Assembly (NCBI GenBank): GCA_044238735.1 | Contig: JBIICS010000091.1 | Location: 1 to 11,511 of the forward strand | Length of the DNA: 11,511 nucleotides | Source of the DNA: JBIICS01 sp044238735 | GTDB taxonomy: Bacteria; Bacteroidota; Bacteroidia; UBA4408 | Direction: 5' to 3' | The notes under the pieces: generated by a model | What the model was told of the DNA's origin: nothing | What the model saw: only the letters and a program-made list of their open reading frames with translations | The model's database searches: none | Made by a program: the position numbers and the translations under genes | Part shown: positions 1 to 7,310 of the stretch, in pieces | Numbering within the stretch: the stretch's first letter is position 1 | Layout: each line of letters opens with the position of its first letter

Positions 1-3000
1 TTAATCCTAATGGAAACAATTCACTTTTAACAGGTGCAAATGGTTCGGGAAAAACAACTCTCGTTGATGCATTGGTTACCTTATTGGTTCCTTCCAACAA
101 ACGTTTTTACAATCAATCATCGGGTACCGATTTAAAAAAAGAGCGTGACGAAACATCTTATGTTTTAGGTTACTACGGAAAAACGCAAAGTGATGATGCC
201 ACAGAAGCCTCTATTCAGCAATTGCGCTCTAAAAACGATTACTCCGTAATTTTAGCCTATTTTTATAACGAGGGTATACAACAAGATGTAACATTAGCTC
301 AAGTAAGATGGTTTTCGAATAACGAACTTAAAAGAGCCTATATCGTTTCTCCTAATAAATTGAGTATTGCCGAACACTTTACACCTTTCGATTCTAAAGG
401 TGAATGGCGAAAACGATTAAAAGCCTTAAACAAAACAGAGATTTACGATTCCTTTACCAATTATGCCACTGAATTTTCCAGAATTTTCGGATTACGTTCT
501 CAAAAAGCATTAAGTTTATTTTCGCAGACAATTGGTATTAAAGTTTTAGGAAATTTAAATGAGTTTATTCGGGCCAACATGCTTGAAGAACCCAATACCG
601 AAGAAGAGTTTAATAAGTTAAAAGAAAATTATGATGATTTAATTGCTGCCCATCGTGCTATTGAAAAAGCACAAGATCAATTAAGCATGTTGGAGCCTAT
701 TGTTAAAAATGCGGATGAATTTGACCGACTTGAAAAAGAAGCAACCGAACTTGAGGAGATCCGACAACTGGTTCCTGCATACTTTGCCACTAGTCATAAC
801 GAAATATTAGACAGACAGCTTAATGACAAAAAAGCTGAGATGGAGGCTCAGAAAGACAAGCTGGAAACTTCTAAACTAAATACAGATCAACTTAGATCAT
901 CTGAAGTTACTTTAAATACAGCAAAAAGTGGAACCGAAATTAGCGGTCAGCTCTCGATGTTTGATGAAAAAGTAAATTCGCTTGAACTGGAAAAAGATCG
1001 TAAACAAGGAAACTCAAACCGATATGGTCTGTTAGCCAAAAAGGTAAATTATGAAGAAGATGTTACAGAAAAATCATTTACCGAGAATTTAAAAGCATCA
1101 CGCGATCGATACAATAAGATTGATGTTGAGATTAGTGATCTTGAAGAAAAGATTATCGACAGTAGTGTAGATTTAAATATTCTAAAAGATAAATTTAATG
1201 ATCTCTCTCAAAATCTTGAATCTTATACCGATAGAAAAAACCAAATTCCCCCTGAGAACATTCGTATTCGACAAGGGATATTAGATTATATTGAAGCCTC
1301 TGAAGAAGAACTTCCTTTTGCAGGTGAACTTATGCGCGTTCGCGAAGATGAAAAAGAATGGGAACCCGCTATAGAAAGTTTATTACACAACTTTGGATTA
1401 AGATTATTAGTGCCCGAAAAATATTACAGGGAAGTAAATAAATACATTAACGAAACCAATATTAGAGGACGAATTGTTTACCACAAAATTGATGAAAAAC
1501 GTCCGCCCAATATTTTTTACGAAGAAGTAGACAACTCGGTAGCCTCTAAAATTGAAATTAAACCAAAAACTCAATTCCGCGATTGGATAGAGGCTCAACT
1601 CCAGCATCAGTTCGATTATATCTGTTGCGATACTCTCGAGGATTTTAACAGGCACCGAAGAGCCATTACAATTAACAGATTAAAGAAAGATGCCGACCGA
1701 CACGAAAAAGATGATCGTTTACACGTGGTTAGCGAGGACAAATATATCTTAGGTTGGGATAACAAAGAAAAGCTAAAATATTTGCGCGGACAGCTTCAGG
1801 TTTTTGATACGCAAATAAAAGAACAAAACATAAAAATTGAAACTCACCGAAACAATATCACCCGATTATCAAGTGAAAAAGAGATTCATGCCAAACTTTT
1901 AACATTTGAGCGTTTTAGTGAAATTGACTGGAAATCTACCGTTATAAATATTGAGAAGCTAAATCAAGAAAAAACTAATTTAATAAAAGGTTCTGATGGT
2001 TTATCCAAAATTGATTCTCAACTAAAAACAGTTCAACAACAAATTAGAGAGAAAATTGACGAACAAGAAGGAATTATAGAAGTAATATCTAACCTAAAAC
2101 GAGATGTTCAAGAAATTGAAAAATCAATTAACGATAACTTAGCCATTTTACAGCATTATGAAGGGGTTGATCTTAAGGAGCAGTACGTTAAATTATTACC
2201 ATATTTAGATAAATATGGTGATGAAATTTCTTCTGAAAATATAACCAAAGTAAGATCATCCATTCTTGGAGAGATTGCGAATTTAGTAGCTTCAAAAAGT
2301 AAGTTACGCGGTGAACTGGCTCAAACATTAATTCGTCAAATGGGCCAGTACAAACAACCTAATGCCGAAGTACTTAAAAAATATCCGGGTTGGGAAGGAG
2401 ATACCATTAATTTGGAGGCCCGTATAACGTATCTTCCACAATACAAGGCTGCATACGACCGAATTTTAAAAGAAGATTTACCTAAATTTAAAGAGCGTTT
2501 CCGCAAATATCTTAATGAAAGTATCATTGAAAAACTAACCGACTTTAAAACCGCTTTGGAAAGTCAGTTTGAAGGTATTATGGATAGCATAGATGAATTA
2601 AACATGTCGTTGTTTAATATCAATTTTAGCTTAAACCCTCCTACTTACATTCAGTTAGTGATGAAACCGAATACGGATGTTCAAATCCGTCAATTTAGAA
2701 TTGAATTAGATGAATGGCAGCCGGATATGAGTATATATGAGTTAACGAAAGATGACTCCATATTAGAGGAAAGCTTTAAGAAAATTCAAAAATTAATTCA
2801 GGAATTAACAGCTGATGAAAATTTCAGGAAGAAAGTGACTGATGTTAGAAACTGGTTAGATTTTAGTGCTAAGGAATTTTATCGTGAGGATAATGTTCAA
2901 TTTAAATTTTACGAATCATCCAGTGGATTATCGGGTGGAGAAAAAGCACAATTATCCTACACCATTTTAGGCGCAGCTATTGCTTACCAATTTGGTATTA

Positions 3001-3287
3001 ACATGAAGGGTAAACAACCAAAATCTTTTCGTTTTATTGCGGTAGATGAGGCATTCTCTAAACTAGATCCTGATAAATCGATTTATTTAATGGAGTTATG
3101 TAAACAACTACATCTACAATTACTGGTAGTAACCCCATTAGACAAAATTCATGTAGTTGAACCTTTTATTAGCTCGTGCCATTATGTAGAGAATAAGAAC
3201 AAGCGAAACTCTGTTGTTTACGATTTAACTATTGATCAGTATTACGAGAAGAAAAAGGAATTTGAAAAACTGGCATTACAGGAATAA
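1..3287 (+). CDS. SMC-like ATPase, Wadjet JetC / MksB-type condensin subunit (5' end cut by window)
   Basis: Probable large ATPase subunit of a Wadjet (JetABCD) or MksBEF condensin, complexes that extrude DNA loops and restrict plasmids. The frame is open from base 3, and 1094 residues are visible. Reading from base 3, the Walker A loop GANGSGKTT is at residues 11-19 (33-59), so only a short N-terminus is missing; the TTG at 72 falls after the P-loop and cannot be the start. Next come a conserved ERDETSYVLGYYGK segment, a long Glu/Lys-rich coiled coil, a compact hinge-like region (about residues 430-600, starting near a WEPAIESLL motif), and a second coiled coil. The C-terminal head has signature LSGGEK (2928-2945), Walker B IAVDEAF (3036-3056) and a TPLDK segment. 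The hinge wording and the head order favour JetC over RecN, SbcC or bacterial Smc; this is from memory of the family. JetA and JetB would lie upstream, outside the window. No JetD follows; a terminator does. Confidence 0.8.
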   Translation, partial: NPNGNNSLLTGANGSGKTTLVDALVTLLVPSNKRFYNQSSGTDLKKERDETSYVLGYYGKTQSDDATEASIQQLRSKNDYSVILAYFYNEGIQQDVTLAQVRWFSNNELKRAYIVSPNKLSIAEHFTPFDSKGEWRKRLKALNKTEIYDSFTNYATEFSRIFGLRSQKALSLFSQTIGIKVLGNLNEFIRANMLEEPNTEEEFNKLKENYDDLIAAHRAIEKAQDQLSMLEPIVKNADEFDRLEKEATELEEIRQLVPAYFATSHNEILDRQLNDKKAEMEAQKDKLETSKLNTDQLRSSEVTLNTAKSGTEISGQLSMFDEKVNSLELEKDRKQGNSNRYGLLAKKVNYEEDVTEKSFTENLKASRDRYNKIDVEISDLEEKIIDSSVDLNILKDKFNDLSQNLESYTDRKNQIPPENIRIRQGILDYIEASEEELPFAGELMRVREDEKEWEPAIESLLHNFGLRLLVPEKYYREVNKYINETNIRGRIVYHKIDEKRPPNIFYEEVDNSVASKIEIKPKTQFRDWIEAQLQHQFDYICCDTLEDFNRHRRAITINRLKKDADRHEKDDRLHVVSEDKYILGWDNKEKLKYLRGQLQVFDTQIKEQNIKIETHRNNITRLSSEKEIHAKLLTFERFSEIDWKSTVINIEKLNQEKTNLIKGSDGLSKIDSQLKTVQQQIREKIDEQEGIIEVISNLKRDVQEIEKSINDNLAILQHYEGVDLKEQYVKLLPYLDKYGDEISSENITKVRSSILGEIANLVASKSKLRGELAQTLIRQMGQYKQPNAEVLKKYPGWEGDTINLEARITYLPQYKAAYDRILKEDLPKFKERFRKYLNESIIEKLTDFKTALESQFEGIMDSIDELNMSLFNINFSLNPPTYIQLVMKPNTDVQIRQFRIELDEWQPDMSIYELTKDDSILEESFKKIQKLIQELTADENFRKKVTDVRNWLDFSAKEFYREDNVQFKFYESSSGLSGGEKAQLSYTILGAAIAYQFGINMKGKQPKSFRFIAVDEAFSKLDPDKSIYLMELCKQLHLQLLVVTPLDKIHVVEPFISSCHYVENKNKRNSVVYDLTIDQYYEKKKEFEKLALQE

Positions 3288-3310
3288 TTACTAAAGCTTA
3301 ATACGCTGCT

Positions 3311-3350
3311 ATGTCCCCAAAAGTTAACCCTTATTGGGGGCATTTTTATT
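3311..3350 (+). terminator. Intrinsic terminator after the JetC-like gene
   Basis: Stem arms ATGTCCCCAA (3311-3320) and TTGGGGGCAT (3334-3343) form ten pairs, one of them T-G. The 13-base loop could add a small AAG/CTT helix. The run TTTTATT follows on the plus strand. The hairpin starts 23 bases after the TAA at 3285-3287. On the minus strand the bases after the hairpin (below 3311) have no T-run, so it should work mainly for the plus-strand gene, although the hairpin also lies just beyond the stop of the convergent kinase. The whole gap 3288-3365 holds only this element. Confidence 0.8.
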
Positions 3351-3365
3351 ACGACTAAAAAATTT

Positions 3366-5363
3366 TTATTCAGCGATATTAAAATTAAACTCGAGAGTAA
3401 AACCCGGACTGTTATATATTTTATGCTCAGCCTTTAATTGTTTTAAGAAAAGAAATAAAAGTTTAAACCCAAGAGATTCATTTTTTAGAACATCTATTTC
3501 CTTATTTAAGCCATTACCATTATCGAATACTTTAATAAAAACCTGTTCTTCTATTTTATTTATTTCAATTGAAAGTAAGGGAGCTTCGGTGTCTTTGGCC
3601 ACATACTTCAAAAAATTTGTCATAATTTCATTAAGAAGCAAAGCAAGTGGAATAGCCTGTTTGGTGGTTAAACTAATATCACCCGAATTAATCTTAAGTT
3701 TAGCGTTATTTGATTTATCAAAAGCGTTAAAAGAAATATTTGCAAACTCGGTTATGTAGTCAATTAGATTAATTTTTGAAAAATTATTGGATTTATATAA
3801 TTTTTCATGAATAAGTGCTACGGCATTTACCCTTCCCAAAATTATTTGTAAATAATTTTTTAGCACCTCGTCGTTACTTTTACTTTTTTGCAATTCAATT
3901 AAACCAACAATTAAGGCTAAATTATTCTTTACACGATGATGAATTTCGCCAAGTAAGGTTTCTTTTTCTTTTAAAGATTCTTTTATAGAATTTGTACTTA
4001 CAATTTTTTCGGTAATATCAATACCGTAACCCATCATTTTATCAAAGTTTCCGTAAATATCTTTAAGTGGGAAAAATCGCCGTAAAATATAGGCCTTATC
4101 ACCACTTTTTGTTGTTACTTCATCGGTAAACTCAACGGTTTCCATCTTTCTTAGCGCCTCTTCAAACAAACTTTTTCTTTTAGAAACAATTGATAAATCT
4201 TTATTGTACTTCATACAATAATCGTAATCGGTTTTATTAATAAGAAAATTTCTTACCTCATCCGATTTAACAGCATAAGGATTTAAGAATAAATATTCCT
4301 GCTTCTCATTAAAAACGGCAATATCAATAGGTAAATTATTTAGGATACTTTCGTAAAAATTACGTTGACTGGAAATTAGCAAAGAATATTCCATCTTTTC
4401 GGTAATATCAAACCGAATGGATATAAACTGTACGATTTTACCATCCTTATAAAATGGCACAATTGTAGAATCGACCCAATAATACTCGCCGTTTTTTCTT
4501 TTATTTTTAACTACTTCTTTCCAAATCTTACCGCTGTATATGTCCTCATACATTTTTTGAAAGAAGGTTTTATCGTGATAACCGCTATTGAGGACATTAT
4601 GTTTTTTACCAATTAATTCCTCTTTAGTATAGCCTGAAATTTTGCAAAAAGTTTCATTTACATTGGTAATAATACCTTTTTCATCTGCTTCAGAAACAAT
4701 AGCCGATGCATTAATGGCTTGTACATATCTGTTAAGAGAATCGGAAATATATTCATTCTGTATTTCCAACATTACCCTTTCTGTAACATTTTTTAAAACA
4801 ATAATTAAATTTTTGTTGTTTAAATCATCGCTCAGAATTTCGCAATCTAAATCGAAATACTGATTATGATTTTTGTATAAAATCTTTTTTACAGAAATAT
4901 GTTCGCCCGAAACTATAGCATAATTAATTTGGTCCTTAACAAAATTATAATCACTAAATTCCTTTAAAAAAACATTTAAATCAAAATCAAGTGGATTGGA
5001 AAAGTCCTTAAATAATAATTTAAATTGAGGAGATAATTCAATACTAGAAGTATTTAAATCGAGATTAATTGCGCAAAAGGAAGCAATTTTTTCAGCACTT
5101 TCCAGTGTAAACTGAATTTTTTTAAGATGTTGCGTTTTGTAATTTATAACAGCTTCATTTTGTTTATTTACTGCATTAAGTTCTTTATTTGCAACAAACA
5201 GTTCCTGAGAACTTACTTTTAGAATGTGCTCAAGATGATCTATATCATTATCATAATTTTGATAGGTATTAGCAATAATCTCTAAAAACGAAATAACCTC
5301 CTGAGGTAATTTTTCCCATTCGGGCAAATGTTGTTTTATTTGTCGTTTTAGCAGCCGATGCAT
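3366..5363 (-). CDS. Soluble PAS-PAS-PAS sensor histidine kinase, HisKA_2 class, NahK-like N-terminus
   Basis: Cytoplasmic histidine kinase of 665 residues with no membrane segment. Residues 1-85 are a helical domain beginning MHRLLKRQIKQ and containing SSQELFVANKELN; I know this arrangement from kinases encoded beside FIST/NosP genes (NahK type). Then come a diverged PAS (about 88-200), a clear PAS/PAC (about 208-325, with NETFCKISGYTKEELIG and DITEK) and a third PAS (about 333-455, also ending DITEK). The transmitter has LGEIHHRVKNNL, with the His pair at residues 475-476 and the His before Arg as the likely phosphoacceptor: HisKA_2, not the common HisKA. The ATPase domain (about 565-660) has N-box NEIMTN, G1 DNGNGL and a SLGFKLL G2 region. 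The start is the ATG at 5363; a GTG directly before it (5366) is possible. It is 2 bases after the FIST stop, and is the last gene of the operon. Inference: it is the kinase governed by the FIST sensor. Confidence 0.9.
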   Translation of the reverse strand: MHRLLKRQIKQHLPEWEKLPQEVISFLEIIANTYQNYDNDIDHLEHILKVSSQELFVANKELNAVNKQNEAVINYKTQHLKKIQFTLESAEKIASFCAINLDLNTSSIELSPQFKLLFKDFSNPLDFDLNVFLKEFSDYNFVKDQINYAIVSGEHISVKKILYKNHNQYFDLDCEILSDDLNNKNLIIVLKNVTERVMLEIQNEYISDSLNRYVQAINASAIVSEADEKGIITNVNETFCKISGYTKEELIGKKHNVLNSGYHDKTFFQKMYEDIYSGKIWKEVVKNKRKNGEYYWVDSTIVPFYKDGKIVQFISIRFDITEKMEYSLLISSQRNFYESILNNLPIDIAVFNEKQEYLFLNPYAVKSDEVRNFLINKTDYDYCMKYNKDLSIVSKRKSLFEEALRKMETVEFTDEVTTKSGDKAYILRRFFPLKDIYGNFDKMMGYGIDITEKIVSTNSIKESLKEKETLLGEIHHRVKNNLALIVGLIELQKSKSNDEVLKNYLQIILGRVNAVALIHEKLYKSNNFSKINLIDYITEFANISFNAFDKSNNAKLKINSGDISLTTKQAIPLALLLNEIMTNFLKYVAKDTEAPLLSIEINKIEEQVFIKVFDNGNGLNKEIDVLKNESLGFKLLFLFLKQLKAEHKIYNSPGFTLEFNFNIAE

Positions 5364-5365
5364 CA

Positions 5366-6511
5366 CTAACTATTTTTTTCGCTAAACAAGGTAATTGTCA
5401 TGGTTTGATTATGAAGCTTACATGAATCTACAAATTTCATTTTAGAAATTTCTCCATTAGAGTAAAATCCGGAAAAAGCTACTGTAGAATCAAAGTTTTC
5501 AGTAACGGCCTCCACCTCATCCTGGGTGAGCTGATTTAAAACAATTTTTCTTCCAACACAACTCACTAAAATAGCAAATTCGGGAACTGAATTCAAATTA
5601 TCAGTAAGTAATCGAGCCGATTTATTAGCACCTTCAATTACTCTATTTACATTTGTTTTCATTAATCTAACAAAAGAATTTTCGGGCACATTACCTGCAA
5701 AGGTTAAACTTTTATCTTCTTCATTAATCCCCAAAATAGTTCTTACCAATGGCTCGGTATATTCGTTTTCTCGCATCTCTAAAGGGAAATACATTGCGGC
5801 ACCCGGAAGGTCTTTGGATTTATCACCCAAATAAGATTTATATAAATCCAGGGCAGGCTTATGATCTATTTCATAAACGATATTCTGGATGCTTTTGGTT
5901 ACCAAACGATCTATACCAAAACTATCCCAGCCCCCATAGGAACTGCTCTCCGAATTAAAATTATCACCATAAAAACCAATTGCGCTTATGCAGTTAGGAA
6001 TAAAACGATTATTTTCATCAGCAACATAAGTTTTATAAAAAGTAGCATTATCACCAGCTAAACCTCCCGAAACATTTACATTTCTATCCAAAACACTATT
6101 TACTCCCTGAAGTAAGTTACTTCCATTAATATTTATACCTTCTGATAATATAAATACATGTTTAAGATTATCTTCTTTTAAATTACTTGCAATGCTTTGC
6201 CCGGCCTTAAATGAATCGTTAGAATCTTGAATAATAAAAGTAGACTTTCTGATTTTTGTATTTTCAAACTTAATTGAGGTTAGCGAAAACGAATTTTCTC
6301 TAAATGAAGAACCGTGTATCTCACCCGATGTAGAACACCCCATTATAAGCGAATTCTTAAAAAGAGATTGTATCTTTTCATTTAACTTTTCATCTTCAAA
6401 ATATAATTTATCAGCAAAAATAAAATGTATATCAAAATCGGTAGCATTAAAGTTAGAAAGCCCAGACCATAAGTCTTCAGGATTATGAAATTGTTGTTGT
6501 TTTATATTCAT
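5366..6511 (-). CDS. FIST-domain sensor protein (FIST_N + FIST_C), NosP-like candidate NO sensor
   Basis: A protein of 381 residues with both FIST halves and nothing else. FIST_N (about 27-215) has GCSTSGEIHG (58-67) and GGLAGD (149-154). FIST_C (about 220-360) ends with SGFYSNGEIS (347-356) and CKLHNQTMTIT (364-374), the hallmark end of the family. No signal peptide or membrane segment. Known from the family: FIST proteins are intracellular sensors, and the NosP branch binds haem and nitric oxide and controls a kinase (NahK) encoded alongside. The gene order FIST then HisKA_2 kinase is the same here. I cannot name the haem ligand; histidines at 29, 66, 118, 217 and 367 are candidates, so a haem/NO role is inference and a small-molecule role is possible. 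The start is the ATG at 6511; the preceding GTG (6514) is an alternative. It is 9 bases after the receiver gene. Confidence 0.9.
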   Translation of the reverse strand: MNIKQQQFHNPEDLWSGLSNFNATDFDIHFIFADKLYFEDEKLNEKIQSLFKNSLIMGCSTSGEIHGSSFRENSFSLTSIKFENTKIRKSTFIIQDSNDSFKAGQSIASNLKEDNLKHVFILSEGININGSNLLQGVNSVLDRNVNVSGGLAGDNATFYKTYVADENNRFIPNCISAIGFYGDNFNSESSSYGGWDSFGIDRLVTKSIQNIVYEIDHKPALDLYKSYLGDKSKDLPGAAMYFPLEMRENEYTEPLVRTILGINEEDKSLTFAGNVPENSFVRLMKTNVNRVIEGANKSARLLTDNLNSVPEFAILVSCVGRKIVLNQLTQDEVEAVTENFDSTVAFSGFYSNGEISKMKFVDSCKLHNQTMTITLFSEKNS

Positions 6512-6520
6512 CACTTAAAT

Positions 6521-6913
6521 TTATTGAATACGATTATTAATTAGTTCGTAAATTTCATTAATGTCCCAAGGTTTACCTATTTGTAAATCAAGTTTATATT
6601 GATTACTGAATCTTTCAACTTCATTTATATCCATTTGTCCGCTTAAAATAACCTTTGAAGCATTAGGAAATAACTGAGCTGTTTTAGTTAATACATCGGT
6701 TCCTTTTAAAGTATCTAAATTATAATCGGAAATAACTAAAACTAAATTGTTTTTATTCGAATAAAATTCATCCAATAATTCAAAAGCTTCTTCGCCTGAG
6801 GATGCAGGTTCAACCCAATAATCATTAGGAATTATACGCTCTAACTGTATTTTAAGCGATTGAAGTATGATAGGTTCATCATCAATAATTAGAATTATTT
6901 TCTTTTCATTCAT
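6521..6913 (-). CDS. Stand-alone response-regulator receiver protein (downstream copy)
   Basis: A CheY-like receiver of 130 residues and no output domain. The acidic pair is D11-D12, the phosphoacceptor D63 in VISDYNLD, the Thr/Ser switch position S91 in VILSGQ, and the conserved lysine K114 in GKPW. All phosphorylation residues are present, so it should be active. It is clearly a tandem paralogue of the receiver just upstream: both share the DDE..IIL.SLKIQ opening, VISDY and KPW. Its ATG overlaps the end of that gene by 8 bases (6906-6913, ATGAATGA), which suggests coupled translation. Role by context: phosphate acceptor for one or both operon kinases, acting by protein contact or as a relay. 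Which kinase it serves cannot be told from sequence. Confidence 0.93.
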   Translation of the reverse strand: MNEKKIILIIDDEPIILQSLKIQLERIIPNDYWVEPASSGEEAFELLDEFYSNKNNLVLVISDYNLDTLKGTDVLTKTAQLFPNASKVILSGQMDINEVERFSNQYKLDLQIGKPWDINEIYELINNRIQ

Positions 6914-7310
6914 GAGCTACAAGATTATATATTAAACTAATTAATTCACTCTCATTCCACGGTTTAGAAATTACTTTTAGAACAATATTTTTATTTAGTA
7001 ATTTTAATTTTAGGTCGTTTGGCATTTTGCCAGTAAGCATTATAATATTAACACTTGGGAGTTTCGCATGTAAAATTTCAACAAAGAGATCGCCACTTAT
7101 ACTTGGCATTTGGTAATCCGATATAACAAGCAAAAGATTTATTTTTTCTTTGATTAATTCATCAATAATTTCTATTGCCTCTTCTGGCTCTTGTGCATAC
7201 TCAAACAAATAATTATTTTTAAATTCTTTTTCAAATTGAATTTTAAGAGAATCTAAAATAATCCTTTCATCATCCAAGCAAAGTATGGCTATTTTATCTT
7301 TGTTAATCAT
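6906..7310 (-). CDS. Stand-alone response-regulator receiver protein (upstream copy)
   Basis: A CheY-like receiver of 134 residues without an output domain. D13-D14 form the acidic pocket, D65 in VISDYQMP is the phosphoacceptor, T93 in MLTGKMP is the switch residue and K117 in SKPW the conserved lysine. QMP and MLTGK are closer to the textbook receiver than the equivalent parts of its downstream paralogue (NLD, ILSGQ), so this copy may be the more standard partner. The ATG (7308-7310) overlaps the stop of the 971-residue kinase by 8 bases (7303-7310, ATGATTAA). Inference: first phosphate acceptor of that kinase, since cognate pairs are commonly encoded side by side. Confidence 0.93.
   Translation of the reverse strand: MINKDKIAILCLDDERIILDSLKIQFEKEFKNNYLFEYAQEPEEAIEIIDELIKEKINLLLVISDYQMPSISGDLFVEILHAKLPSVNIIMLTGKMPNDLKLKLLNKNIVLKVISKPWNESELISLIYNLVAHE

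Noticed and set aside
1407..2527. Minus-strand open frames inside the JetC-like gene (1407-1655 and 2336-2527)
   Set aside because: Short, antisense to hinge and coiled-coil coding sequence, with no recognisable motif.
72..3287. TTG at 72 as the start of the JetC-like gene
   Set aside because: The Walker A loop lies upstream in the same open frame (33-59), so the gene is cut by the window edge.
1..3287. SbcC/Rad50, RecN or chromosomal Smc for the first gene
   Set aside because: The hinge is a globular WEPAIESLL-type domain rather than a zinc hook, and the VDEAFSKLD and TPLDK head wording fits JetC/MksB better.
3311..3343. Hairpin as a symmetrical bidirectional terminator
   Set aside because: No T-run follows it on the minus strand, so strong termination is supported only for the plus-strand gene.
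3334..3759. Plus-strand open frame of 141 codons overlapping the terminator and the kinase 3' end
   Set aside because: It is antisense to a well-conserved ATPase domain, starts inside the terminator hairpin and resembles no family.
4006..4410. Repeated TTTTCGGTAATATCAA near 4006 and 4396
   Set aside because: Both copies encode the DITEK end of successive PAS domains, so this is domain similarity rather than a DNA repeat.
4642..6061. Plus-strand open frames at 4642-4863, 5749-5958 and 5861-6061
   Set aside because: Antisense to PAS and FIST coding sequence; composition is that of mirror frames.
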